Assembly (NCBI GenBank): GCA_030062745.1
Contig: CP099839.1
Coordinates: forward strand, 35,869,293-35,933,292
DNA length: 64,000 bases
Direction: 5' to 3'
Source: Capitulum mitella
Taxonomy: Eukaryota > Arthropoda > Thecostraca > Pollicipedomorpha > Pollicipedidae
Shown here: positions 47,311 through 59,180 of the stretch, piece after piece
Layout of the letters: every line of letters starts with the position of its first letter
How positions within the stretch are numbered: position 1 is the stretch's first letter
Program-made: the position numbers and the translations under genes
Notes under the pieces: model-generated
The model's input: only the letters and a program-made list of their open reading frames with translations
Database searches by the model: none
Told to the model about the DNA's origin: nothing

Positions 47311-48289
47311 GGTCGAGGACGTGGGTAATCGTGCTGCAAATTACTGCACATCGACCAGGAGCACCCTGAACAGTCGGCTGCACAGGCCAGGGGAGATCGA
47401 TGCAGGCTGAGAGCAGCCTGCGGCTTTGTTTGCAGTCGCTCGTCTCAGTTTTAGTGCTGTTACAGGTTATTATGCAGAGCTGAACAAAGCAAACAGTCAT
47501 CGTTCTTCTCGCGTCTTGCTTGGGGATTGAGTGGGCATAAACAGATATTTCAGATCTACGGGAACACTTTTTTGTCGAAGCCAAACAATACCGTCATGGA
47601 AAGCCAGTTATGAGACGTTGATTCAATTTACCCTGCGTTTCTGTCATAAGGGACGGGATGCACTAAGACTTGTCTACGAAGGACTATCACACTGCCAAAG
47701 ATACAAAACCAAAGCATTGTTTGTACGGTTACGATCTGACAATGTTGACGCGAATGCCACCTCCGGGGTCCAGAGATGGGTTCAGGATTTTGCCAGGGGG
47801 ATTTTAAGGGTGCCAAAAGAATATTGTGGGGACGGCAAAATCGCATCGAAGGGAAGTCAAAATCGCATCGAAAGGTGCTAAAACCACACCGGAAGGACGC
47901 CAAACTTTATCGTAATGACGTTCAAATCACGCGAAGCATTTAGTGGTGTGTGATGCGTGGTTTTAAAAGGACTAACGAGGGCGCTTTGACTCGTACTCGC
48001 TTGAAAGCGGTATGCGCATATTATGTATGGGCATATTTAATTATACGAGTACACGTACTATATTACGGCTGCTTGCTCGATGTCGCAAGAGAAGCCCTTT
48101 TGACGGAAGGTTTCCACGATCTAATAAAAAAGCGCGCGATGTCACACGTGCGCTCTTTAACAAAGGGGCGCCGTTGCACCTACGGGTTAAATTCTTTCGT
48201 GAAAAAATGAATCAAGCACCAATCTGAACTCTCACGGTGACCCTGTGCCACAAGGAAATAGGGCGTTATTTCAAACAATGAGGTGTCAT
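47311..48289. other. Intergenic, nothing supported
   Basis: Scattered short frames. TTCAGGATTTTGCCAGGGGG near 47,780 suggests a MITE remnant. Confidence 0.35.
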
Positions 48290-48690
48290 GGTTTCCTCCT
48301 TGGTGTCTTGAAGTGCCTTATGTCTTACGGGCACATTTTGAATGACAGGACACCCATAATCCATCACAGGAACGCTTTCTTGTTTCCACAGTAACACTCT
48401 CTGAACGACAAGCCACCAATCATCCATCACATGGGAGCCTGTTTGATGTCAAAGGGTGCCTGTTGAACGACATGGCGCCATACTCCACCACAGAGAGGCG
48501 CCTCCTTGGTGTCACAGGGCCATATTTTTTAATGACAGCGCAACCAGATTCTGTCGCAAGGGACGGCCCCTTAGCGTCACAGGGGCGCCTTTTGAACGAC
48601 AGGTCTCCCATACACCATCCCAGAGCTGTTGCTGTTGTGTCACATGGGTGCGTGCTGAATAACAGGGCGTTCATATCCCATCTCAGGGTT
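48290..48690 (+). repeat. About six units of a ~63-bp tandem repeat
   Basis: Units contain CTTGGTGTCACAGGG, TTTTGAACGACAGG and CCCATAATCCATCACAG. The GAACGACAGG-type anchor recurs near 48,340, 48,402, 48,464, 48,530, 48,594 and 48,657. Confidence 0.8.
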
Positions 48691-49890
48691 CCCATACTGC
48701 AACGCCGTCTTCACCAGCTGACGGCTTTGTATTCGTTGCCCTTGGGATGCCAACATGCCGGAGGGAAGGTGGCGAAAAGACACTTTTTCTTCCTCCTTGA
48801 GCGAGGGGCGGCGCTGCCCCCTCCTCCTTGGATCCGTCCCTGCAGGGGTCTTTCTTCGACCATAGATAGTTATCATTGACATCGCAAATATCGTTTTTGT
48901 TGACGCTAGAAACAACAGCAGCACAACTGAGTAGCAATGTATGGCAAACAATGGCTCAAGTGTGGTTTACATAAGTACGATACGGTATACCAGGACATAC
49001 GTCCCGATTAGGACCATCTGCCATCGACGTCGGTGGGAAGTAACGGGCGAGAAATATTGCATGCAGCTAGAATAAAGCAAGGTTATCGAAGTGAATGTCC
49101 TCAAGGTCGGAGGCGACGGAATGAAATAACTATGCGGGAGCTGTCGACTAAGCTCGCATCCCAAGATCAGTCGCTCCCCCGGCGATTACGCCGGCCCGCG
49201 ACCGAGTACCGAGTACCGCGGCCGAGTACCCACCGAGTACCGATGGCCTCAGCTGCCAGAGCGCCCTGAATGCAAAACACCGAGCGGCTAAACACACCGA
49301 AACCCTTTCTTTTTCTGAGTTTCCTGGCTCTCTAAGACACAGGCGGGCGCATACACCGGACCGAAAGACGGTAAAGGGTTCAGAATACGCAAACTAGCGC
49401 GTTTTGTGGCCCTGCACGTGGCCTACGCCACTATCCCATTGCATGGAAAGGTCATGACGGAGAAGCTTCAATCACATCACGTCCTTGCTGGCGCGCTCCT
49501 TTACCTCGCCTATGTGTCAGTCACTTCATCATCCTTCTGCTTCTGTCTCTTGGTTGGCATTTCATACTGTTACACTGCTCTTGACTGGCGTGTCGTGCTC
49601 TTACGCTATCACCACGCACGGCTACACTACGAGCCGCCCGGCTTTCACAAGTGCGCAGTCGGCGCACGTTTCTGCCTCGCGTGGGAAGGCCAGGGCGTCG
49701 CCGGCAAATGTAGACGTATCGGTCGTCTTCGGCTCTCAGCCGGTTCCACTTTCACCGGCTGTTCGGGCCTGAAGCGCGCCGAGCCGGGGCTTTCGTTATC
49801 CGTCAGCGGTCCGACAACACGTGACGCGGCAGTAAACCGCAGGCGGTCGTCGGCCGCCGCCGGTCGACTCCAAACACCTGACGCACTCCC
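48691..49890. other. Spacer with GC-rich right half
   Basis: CCGAGTACC occurs about four times near 49,200-49,240. A 248-codon frame from 49,406 has hydrophobic N-terminal stretches but reads into the minisatellite and has no domain, so I do not call it a gene. Confidence 0.35.
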
Positions 49891-50508
49891 GAGACTCGCA
49901 GGAGATTGTCAGCACACTCCCGAGACCGACAGCAGACTGTCGGTACACTGCCGAGACTCGCAGGAGATTGTCAGCACACTCCCGAGACCGACAGCAGACT
50001 GTCGGTACACTGCCGAGACCGACAGCAGACTGTCGGTACACTGCCGAGACTCGCAGGAGATTGTCAGCACACTCCCGAGACCGACAGCAGACTGTCGGTA
50101 CACTGCCGAGACCGACAGCAGACTGTCGGTACACTGTCGAGACTGGCAATAGACTGTCAGCACGCTCCAGAGACTGGCAGCAGACTGTGGGCTCACTGCC
50201 GAGACTGGCAGGAGATCGTCAGCACACTGCCGAGACAGGAAGCAAACTGTCGTTGCACTCTCGAGACTAGCAACAGACTGTCGGTGCACTCTCGGGATTG
50301 ATAACAAACTGTCAACACACTTCCGAGACTGGCAGGAGACTGTCGGTACACTCCCCGGACTGGCAGCAGACTGGCAGTACACTCCAGAGACTGGCAGCAC
50401 ACTGTCAACACACTCCTGAGACTAGCAGCACACTGTCAGCACACCCCTGAGACTGGCGCAGACTGCCGGACACTCGCGAGACTGGCAGGAGACTGTTGAC
50501 TAACGACT
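49891..50508 (+). repeat. 31-bp minisatellite, about 20 units
   Basis: Two unit types alternate at the left: A = GAGACTCGCAGG ... CACACTCCC and B = GAGACCGACAGC ... TACACTGCC, in the order A B A B B A B B for the first eight units (49,891-50,138). The later twelve units are increasingly diverged, and one (50,449-50,477) is 29 bp. B contains GACAGCAGACTGTC, a small hairpin. No unique spacers, so not a CRISPR array. Confidence 0.95.
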
Positions 50509-50857
50509 GTTTCAGGGCACTCACACTTGCCTCGTGCTTTTTGTTCCAGCTTCTCTGCCTTAAAATTGTCGGTTTATAGTCATCCGTAAGACACACAAAA
50601 AACAACAATATCAAGAACATAAACCATTGACTGCTCGATCCATGCCACGGAATGGAACAGGGTACGCACATTTGCTTTTCCTGTTCAGTTTCGGAACGTT
50701 CCTTCGGTATTCAGCTATATAAAATGAGGCAATCGATATTTTTTCTTTTTATCTTTATATGTTTAATATGTCTAATTCAACTTCGACACGTTACGCTAAG
50801 TGCACGAATTCTCAAACCTGATGAGCAGCTTGGTGCTTTCCCTGGTCCAAATTTGTT
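50509..50857. other. Spacer, nothing recognised
   Basis: Short frames only. Confidence 0.4.
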
Positions 50858-51132
50858 CAGGCACGTAGCCAGGATTTTCCAAAGGGGGGAATATCAAATT
50901 TTTGTGATATTTTATGATACGCCACTGGCATACGACAAAACTGACTGGAAAAACCGGCCATTTCCATGTAAATGACGTCATATTTAAAACACAGGAAAAC
51001 ATACAATGTTTGCTTTTGCATCATATGTATGACCACTGTTCCGTATTTCTGCCAAATCGCTAAATATCTAGTGAAGACTGCTTGGCTCGGGGGAAGGGGC
51101 ATTGCCCCGATGCCCCCTTGGTTTTGTGCCTG
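50858..51132. mobile_element. hAT-like MITE (275 bp)
   Basis: Ends CAGGCACGTAGCCAGGATT and, on the other strand, CAGGCACAAAACCAAGG. Flanks AATTTGTT and GATTTACT agree at 5 of 8 positions, a possible decayed 8-bp duplication. Same terminal style as the copies at 53.9 and 57.9 kb. Confidence 0.6.
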
Positions 51133-52604
51133 GATTTACTATGGGTTTGGTTGGATTTGGTCGTTACAGACTCATCTTCCGGCTAGCCTTGATTCTCGTT
51201 CCTGGAGCACATGTCAGCCAGTTTGATTTGTGACTCCCACATGCCATATTTTTGCTATGATGCTATGTCAAGTGTTCACATATTCTCTGAAGAAGGGCTG
51301 CAATAGCTATGCAATTCGAAGTGCATAAAGATCCCCGAAGGAAAGCACCTAATAAGGTGCAAGGCAATCCCATCTGATATTAATTTTATTCCTAAAGATA
51401 GTTAAGTAGCCGTACTCCCACATTATCACTGCAGATACTACCGCCAAAGAGAAGCCACGTTCCTTTAAATCATAGTATTGAAAACATTCGAGTAGATTTG
51501 AAAAAATAAGGGATTAAGAAATTCTTGACACTATTTGTATGGTCGTATGTCATCGTTAGTTGTCTTACTGATCATGAAATTAAGACAATGGCGCATTTAC
51601 ATCAGCTCGACCGGAAAGTAGAGACACGTCAGCTTACCCGTATTCGACATTTTTGGCTGGATCAGCCCTTCCCTTCATCAAATGTGGCAAGTTTTCAGGT
51701 CAGTCACCGGCTCACAAGTGAAGTGATGCGGTCGGTGCCAGGCGGTCGCAGATGGTGTAATGTCCTCTAATGGGTGATAAATTACCGGCAGCCGGCTAAA
51801 TACGTAGCTGATAAATGGTGTCTGTCAGAAACGACGATAAAACACATTGCGGAGGATCTCTTCACGACCGATGACAAATCACCAAGCTGAACAAGATCCT
51901 AAGAATCCGTTAGAAATTTGGAGTTAGCACGTGTCAGTTAATGCAGTTCTCATTGTGGAAAGTAAGGACGTCATCAGGGTTTCACACCAACTGAACTGTC
52001 AAGGAGGCGAGAGAGTGCTATGTCAAGGTACAGTTATACATGTCTCATGAATTTCCGCCTTCAAAATTTCCTCGGGCTGGAAAAGCAAAACAGCGCTTTG
52101 GCAGCTGCTGCCATTTCGCACTTCCATCACAGGTGGCACGCCCGATGTGCAGTATTGAATCAAAAACAAACTTTGCTTCAAGATTCCTTGGTGTTTTCTC
52201 CGTGAACAAACGTGCCCAAGAGTATGAGGTCAGTGGTATGCGGCAGATGTGAACAAATCCCTTTGAAATGAAATGGGCGTTGCGCCAAAACTGTTCAGTC
52301 CATCTATGCAGGGAAGCGTTGAGAAGCTGGGGCGCTTCGTCCCCATCCCTTTCGCTGAGCGCTGTGATTCAACATTACCCCAGCACTGACTAAGAAGAAA
52401 TTACTTCAAAATGGTTTATACCCCCTCCCCCGCAAATCCGGACGTTACGCTGCCGTTATCTCAGCCAGCCTGGCCCGGAAACAAGTCCTCACCTGACCCC
52501 CTCGGCTGCAATCCTCAGCGCTCCATCAGCTGTCTGCCGTGAGATGGGCCGGGCCGAGAGCTAATGCAAGGAGCGGCGCCGGCCCGGCCAGGCTGTCTGT
52601 CTCC
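51133..52604. other. Intergenic, nothing supported
   Basis: Frames up to 81 codons without domains or splice context. Confidence 0.4.
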
Positions 52605-52775
52605 CGGCAGCAGCAGCTGGACGCCTGAGAGCGGGGTGTCGGCTGTGTACCATCTCGTGCAGCCCTGCGCCGACTGGGCCCCGCGTGACTGTCCTGAGCA
52701 GCAGCAGCTGGACGCCTGAGAGCGGGGTGTCGGCTGTGTACCATCCCGTGCAGCCCTGCGCCCTCTGGGCGCCGT
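52605..52775 (+). repeat. 91-bp direct duplication, GC-rich
   Basis: CAGCAGCTGGACGCCTGAGA through GCAGCCCTGCGCC occurs twice, 91 bp apart, almost identical. Confidence 0.9.
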
Positions 52776-53918
52776 GTGATGCTTCTGTGAGAGCTATGCA
52801 GCGAGCGCGGCGCCTGACCGCGGTCCCGTTCATGGATTTCCAGGAGAAAACGAAATTTGGCGTTGGGTGCTCTGTTTCTGTGGAGATGAGGTTTGCTATG
52901 TGGTTGGACAATGTCTGGAGATAAGTCTGAAATGCCACTTCACCACAAGGCTGTAGTTAAACTTAATCCCATTCTGCCACCGAATAGGGGGTCCAAAAAG
53001 ATTTGGACAGCCTTAGTTATTAAATTAGAACCACAACTTTCGCCAAGATGCCGTTTGATTTTTATTATGTCGAAACTCGTGAGATCGTATTTATTGTGAT
53101 ATCGTCTGATACCTAGATTTGGTAGCAAATGGTGTTCCACAGAAAAGGCAATGTCTCGAATGATTGCTGGGTAACACTTTTTTGTGTATGCGTCGGGCAA
53201 TGAGTCGCTCAAGGCCATGGTTTTTGTTCCCGTATCGACTGCGTTGTGAAAATGAATGGTCGGCCTTCAATGGTAGTCGGCCATGATGTTTGCAAGGCTC
53301 TAAGGCTTCGAGAAATGTGGCGACGAACAGGCTATGAAAGGTTTAACAGAAGATACTAGCAATGCGACTCACTGCGTCTTGATGTGACATTTCCTTTTGC
53401 TAGTAACTATCAGGCCCGAAAACAAAGACAAATTTGCGAGCTGTTATACGATATGAAACTAATAATATGGTTGCGTCAGTTGTGATTAATGTCATGAACA
53501 GCCAAAGTCGCGAGAAGCGTGGCCAGGTTTTTTTAAAAGACCAGGATAAACCTAGACTTTCATCAAAACTGAAAACTCCCCGGATTTCGACCGCTTCATT
53601 TTATAGTTCTGGAAGTTTCTCACATATTTTCATTTTTGGTGCGTAACGAAAAGTTAAATTTCCAACTTGGAGGGGCCATGGCCCCTTGCCATCACCCCTT
53701 GGCTATGCCCCTGAAAGTCGCCCAGATACTTCTGGAGCACTATCACGTTGACGTTGAGGAATTCCACTGACACGCGAACCAAACAAATGCGAGCCAAATA
53801 ATGTAACGATCTGGAACTGTAGCGACCATTTTTCGTCGTCTAAAAATGCTAGCCACTTAAAAATGACTGAGCAATTCGTTGTCAGACATCTCAATGTCCG
53901 TCTGATCCTGTTCAGATC
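52776..53918. other. Intergenic, one small hairpin
   Basis: GTCCAAA-AAGA-TTTGGAC at 52,991-53,008. A 92-codon frame on the - strand (52,940-53,218) has no recognised domain. CCTTGGCTATGCCCCTG near 53,697 looks like the right end of another hAT-like MITE. Confidence 0.35.
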
Positions 53919-54076
53919 CAGGGGCGCAGCCAGGGTCTTCTTAAGGGGGGCTCGGAGCTCACAATGAACTGAAATCATACGAAAACCGCCTGCTGGGAAG
54001 ACGATGTGCAGTGGTTTCCACAAAAATGCGGGTCTAAGGGGGGGAGGGGCCGGACTCCCCTTTGGCTGCGCCTCTG
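53919..54076. mobile_element. hAT-like MITE, 158 bp
   Basis: Termini CAGGGGCGCAGCCAGG and, inverted, CAGAGGCGCAGCCAAAGG. Flanking 8 bp TTCAGATC and TTCAGTTG agree at six positions. Closely related to 57,862-58,022. Confidence 0.75.
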
Positions 54077-56821
54077 TTCAGTTGTCATATCTTTGGTCAG
54101 ACAATACATTAAGAGGAACCTAGGGGTGGTCTTCAGGTCAACTAAATATCATGCCTTCCGGCACAAATCTTCCGGCTCAGTATGGAAACATGACGCTGCA
54201 AGGAGAACGAAATGTGTAATATTCTAGGAAAACAAAATCCAGGTTCTGATAATTATACCCGAACGTAGTGAAAACCCTCCACATAAACCCATGTGATGGC
54301 TCAAAACCATGACCGAATCTTTCGGGCTTTTGGAAAAGCCGATGCCTTTGGCGCATAATCCGGAGACCCCGGATGCCTGCGAATGGGACGGTGACATGGC
54401 TACACGGAAACCGTTCGCCGGCGGATCGTCCCGGCCGTGTGCCGGCCACCTCGTCCGCCCCGCCGGCCTCGGCGTCCCCTGCGACGGCTGCGGCCGTTAG
54501 CGGGCCGCTGCGACGGCGGCCACTTTACAGCGCCGCTAATGGCGCGATCGCCGGGGACGGCGCGGCCGTTTGACGCAGGAGACTCCCACGCCGGGCCGGG
54601 CACAGTGCTGCCATCTAGCCGCAGCCGGCGGCCGGGGCACCTCAGTGCGGCGCCGGCGCTGACGCTGATGGGAGTGTCGCGCGGGAGAGCGGCGAGCGGT
54701 TCGCCGGCGTGACGGAGACCTGGCGCTGTGACCTGAGGAGTGACGCGTGACGTGAGGTGGCGCCGACACCAGGAGTGGTGGGTGAGGGTCATGGATTGTG
54801 GAGCGCCTCGGTGATGTGGGGTTCGATGTGAAGCTGTCGCTGCAGTGCCGTGGTTAAATCGGACAGGACGGCTTTAAACCGGCGAAGTGCGGGTGAAAAA
54901 CACCCAGCGGTCATCACATCTCTTCAGGTATGGATCGTCTGTTGCCTCGCTAGTGGTGAATGACAGATGTTCTTGTTACTGCATTAGCGTATTCAGTGAT
55001 TGGCGGGGTGGGTGGTATCTTAGTTCTGGGCGCCTCTGCAAAGCGCAATAAGCCTCTGAAGTCTCGCTGCCCTAGCCACGACTTCCATCACGTAGCTGCC
55101 ATTGCGACAACCTCCATCGCATACCTGTGCTGAAGCTCCGGGGGGGGAGGGGGCACTGTGTCCTGCTGGGGCCTTTGCTGATGCTGAGATCCGGCCGGCC
55201 CGTATCACCGCGGGAAATCGCCCCGCCCTGCAAAACGTCGCGCCGCACCACGTCGTCGGATGGCCGACGCAGTGACGCCATCCCTGCCCAGGCTCCTCGG
55301 TAACAAGCCAGCTACTGTGCGGCATCAGAGAGCGGCAGCGTATCGTTGATTCTCGACGCTGCTGGTTTATTTTCAGTTGCAGCTCGCTCAGTGGCTTCTG
55401 GTGTTCGAGCAATGCTATGTAAATGCGCTTCGATTTGAGGTCGGCTTTTCGGCCAGAAACGGGCGGCATCCATCACGTCGTGGTGCCCCGGGGAGTGCTT
55501 CAGATTTTCAGCGAGGAAAAGCCTGAATAACAGATGCAGGTCGGCTCCTATCGGAGGAAAATGGAACGGCCGATCACGTTTGTCGGAAAGCGGCCAGTGA
55601 CTTGCAAATGGAGTTTTGTGCGACTTCCCGCTTGGTATAAAACTTTCAGTTGTGTGCAGATGGTAGACAGTGCTGTGCCCGCTTTATAAATCCGTAACCT
55701 GATTCATGGGGATAAAGGCTCATTGGTTTCACTCCTGCTTGTCGAAGGTGTTTACCGTTATGGTTTGCTCTGATTTTGGAACTCATTCTGCTGGTAGTGA
55801 CACAGGAACACTGTCCGGGTGTTGACGCTATCTTCAGTCATTTTGAGTCTTATAGTTGATGGCTGACCGGTACCGGTGCGTGCAGCTCCCGACAATCCGC
55901 ACCCGGTCCTGTTTAGGAGATGTTCATCAGTCGGAGCGTGCATCAACATGCCCGGTACGGTTATGTAACTGTAGCGGGCCCGATCGCTCAAAGTTTCCGG
56001 CAAACAAAGCCTCAAAAATCCGACCAGGATTTGTGTGCTCAACTCCAGGACGCTTGCTCACAACAGAAGTCTGCACCAATAAACATTGATCGATTGGTTA
56101 TGATCACGCAATGGCTTAAAACAGGTTTACGCAAACTATTATTACTTTCATGCGCAATCATTGAATTCAAAATACAGTAGAAACATACTCACAAGGGCGG
56201 ATCCGCGAAGGGCAATAGGGGCCACCCCCAGCCCTCACCCCCAGTGGAAAACCTCGGACCAACACAGGAGCGTAGGAACATCCAAAAAGTGGAGAAGACG
56301 TTTTCCCATAGGCTTTGGGTTTAATTTCCACAAAAGTAGAGCCATGGCCCCCTGGGACGCCTTTCGGACGACTACGGGCCAATATGTCTGACCCCCTCTC
56401 TTCGGGCGGAGAATAGTAGCTATTTTGTTTTCGAAACAAAATTTTTCTGCTTACTTGTTAATTTACTAAGTATGGCGAAACAAAGTGACCAAAATCCGTG
56501 AAGAAATCAGCATATAGGTTTAGGTGAGGTTACACAGATGAAGATTACTTTCCCCCAGCGTATGATCAGGATCCGCCAGTGCATGCGTACAATAACATAT
56601 ATTTATATTATATTTGCATGCCATTATTTGCCTCTTTCGTCAAAGAACTGTTTAGCAATGTGATGTAGCTCCTCAGATGTATGCCTTGTTTCACGGCTTA
56701 GCATGGCACGTCAGTAAGGATACATCACCTTTATTCCATTCCGTGTTTGGTATGAAATTGCGTATTGTGCCAACCGCTCAAACAGCCTGACAGTGGCATA
56801 TGCATCACGGTATCCAAAGCT
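54077..56821. other. Intergenic with a CpG-island-like block
   Basis: About 54,420-54,760 is highly CG-rich and open in several frames on both strands; 55,130-55,280 is a smaller GC block. No exon could be defined by splice signals plus domain. GGGCGGATCCGCGAAGGG near 56,197 resembles a MITE end. Confidence 0.35.
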
Positions 56822-58212
56822 TTAACCCTATTCCCGTCAAGGGGACTGAATCGGCCCCATCGGTTTTTTTTTGTTGTTAGCAATTCCACGGTTTTTAACG
56901 CAGCTTACGAAACTTGGTCACTTTTCGTACCTATTTTTTCTACGTATTATAATAGACTTTCGTAATTTGTATTTGTTCAGGAGCGGAAGCCACGCAGCGA
57001 TTTGTGGGAGGCACCTCGGGCTTTTTTTGGCCTGGTTGAAGGCAAAAGAAAAATGGCTCCCAAAACAGCATTTTAAAGCTAAAACTTGAAAACTTTACGT
57101 TGATATATAGGTCACAAGTTGGGCAAGAATATAAGGCATAATTTTGTTAACCTGATGTCATTTTACAAGGTCACGTCAAGGCGAAAAGTCAAAATTTGGT
57201 TTCATAGTAACAATTTTGGAGCTATTTTTCTAGATGTCAAACCTGAAACGTAATGGACATGGACTGGTATCCTCTTCTTGTGTACCAAGTTTAAGGTCGA
57301 TATCGGGTTGGGTCACGGAGCTATGGCGTAAAATATCAATGCGCGTATGTTATATCACGATAGCCGTAAAATTGAAGTTAAGGACTAGAGTTGATTCATA
57401 TGATTGGAAACGTTTTCGAAAAGCATGGAATGCACTCAGAACCATTCCATGTGGCTCGAAGGCCACTGGAGGTCATTTAAGGTCAAAGGTCGTCAGATGA
57501 CCTGATGAACATGTGATCATGACAGTTGCCCCATGACAGTTTCATGTCCGTGGCACCGCGTATGCTAACATTATACAAACATTGTAATACGATATGTACT
57601 ATGTTAGTGTAACATAATAAATAAAAGCTAGAAAGTATTTTTAACTGTTTTGTTAATTCAGTTTTTCAAAAACTAATCCTCCCGCTTTTGAAACATGTGT
57701 ACACCAATGAATTTTGTCGAAATTTTCAGATGTAAGGACCAATGGTAAAAGCACCATCCACAAGCCCTCGATTCATGCCAATTTCGTTACAATCGATCCA
57801 TGAACAGCAGAGTTAAAACTAATCCGAAAATATCCCCCATTTTGACTTTTTTGCCCCTCTGCAGGGGCGCAGCCAAGATTTTCTTAGGGGGGAGCTCAGT
57901 GTGAACTGAAATCATACAAAAACCGCCTTGCCGGGAAGACGATGTGCATTGGTTTTAACAAAAAATGCGGGCCTAAGGGGGGGGGGGCGGGCCCCGGCCC
58001 TCACCCCTTGGCTGCGCCTGTGTCCCATTTGTATCCATCCCATTCAAGATTTTGGAAGTTTCTTCATATAAAAATGCAATTTACGTTACGGCAAATTGAT
58101 TGCTGTTTGCTGCATAAAAATCGGATGTGTAGTTCATGGATCCGGGGGGAGGGCGAATCCGCCCCCTGCCGGGAATCGGCCATACCATCTAGCCGTCCGG
58201 GAATAGAGTGAA
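56822..58212 (-). mobile_element. TTAA-flanked repeat family A, copy 3
   Basis: Left end TTAACCCTATTCCCG at 56,822. The right end, read inward on the other strand, is CTCTATTCCCGGACGG with the TTAA decayed to TTCA. The interior follows copy 2 (GGTCACGGAGCTATGG, GGTCATTTAAGGTCAAAGGTCG in two parts, CATGAACAGCAGAG). Carries a nested MITE. Confidence 0.7.
57862..58022. mobile_element. hAT-like MITE nested in the TTAA element
   Basis: Termini CAGGGGCGCAGCCAAG and, inverted, CACAGGCGCAGCCAAG. The related element at 21.5 kb lacks this insert between GACTTTTTGTCC and TGTATCCACC, so it shows the empty site. Confidence 0.8.
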
Positions 58213-59180
58213 AGGGCATACTCTACCTTGGTCGGCTTTCCATAAATGAATTTGATGGGTTTAAAAAGTGTCGCTAAAAATATCGGTGATGCTTTCTGAA
58301 AGTTTCATGTTTAGTGTTTCCAGACATTTGTAGAAAAATGAACGCTAAAAGCGTGATGAGCGACAGTTTGGGAACCAATCGAAAATGTTTCCGAACAAAG
58401 TTGACCAAAGCGGAACATTCCCTGTAACCTTTATGATGTTCCAAAGTCACTGAGGGATCATCTTATGTCACTGCAGTGACATACGCGTCCGTAGCTCTGA
58501 AATTTGTTAGGCAGTGTGTCGGTTGTGAGTGAGCCGCGCCACGTTCCAATGTCGGTTCAGCTCGCCATCCGCGCGGCATCATTTGTCGACAAGAACCAAG
58601 GAGAAGACTGCGCCTATTTTTTTGTGCCACTAGGTATGGACGACTTGCGTTTCGCTAATCATCTCGTGCTCTAGCACAACAGAAAGTGCTATGTTGGAGA
58701 TGTCACCGTCGCAAGGAAGATGCTTCTCTGAGAATCGTTCATTTGTCTTACTTTTCGTAAGTGGCACTCGCTACAACGCGCCTGTCGGATCATCATTTAT
58801 TCTCAGGCCTCCCTCGGCAATCCTCTACCTGATCGGCTGGGTCACAAGAAACAATTACGGGCTTTAATAACGTGCAGCCATTTTTTTCGTCTGGCGTTAT
58901 TCGTTTGGCGCCGATTCTGACCCCGAAATGGCTGGTGTCAGGTACGGATTCAGGAGTGGGCCGGGACCAGTTCGCTTAAGACAAAACGTGTCTGTTCACA
59001 GGTCCTGTTCACAGAACGTGGCTCTGGTCGACGAAGGGAAGGACTTGCCGTGCTAAATCCACTGTAAAAGCTACACCTGCACGCAGCTAGAATTTGTTTC
59101 CGAATCTATTCGGTTAAGCTGGGCATTCGCCAGTCAGATCTGAGGAAGCAAACGGTTCAGCTGAGCGATCTGGAGCTCAG
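58213..59180. other. Intergenic, nothing supported
   Basis: No domain, exon or array recognised. Confidence 0.4.

Noticed and set aside
49406..50152. 248-codon + strand frame with hydrophobic N-terminal part
   Set aside because: The right third is the 31-bp minisatellite in translation. No domain, no splice context, and other frames are open over the same repeat.
49906..50400. Several long repetitive frames on both strands
   Set aside because: The repeat period (31 bp) is not a multiple of three and the unit lacks stops in several frames, so long frames are automatic.
49891..50508. CRISPR-like regular repeats
   Set aside because: Units abut directly without unique spacers, and the surroundings are eukaryotic.
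52526..52938. - strand frames over the 91-bp duplication
   Set aside because: Repetition comes from the duplicated GC-rich DNA; no domain or splice support.
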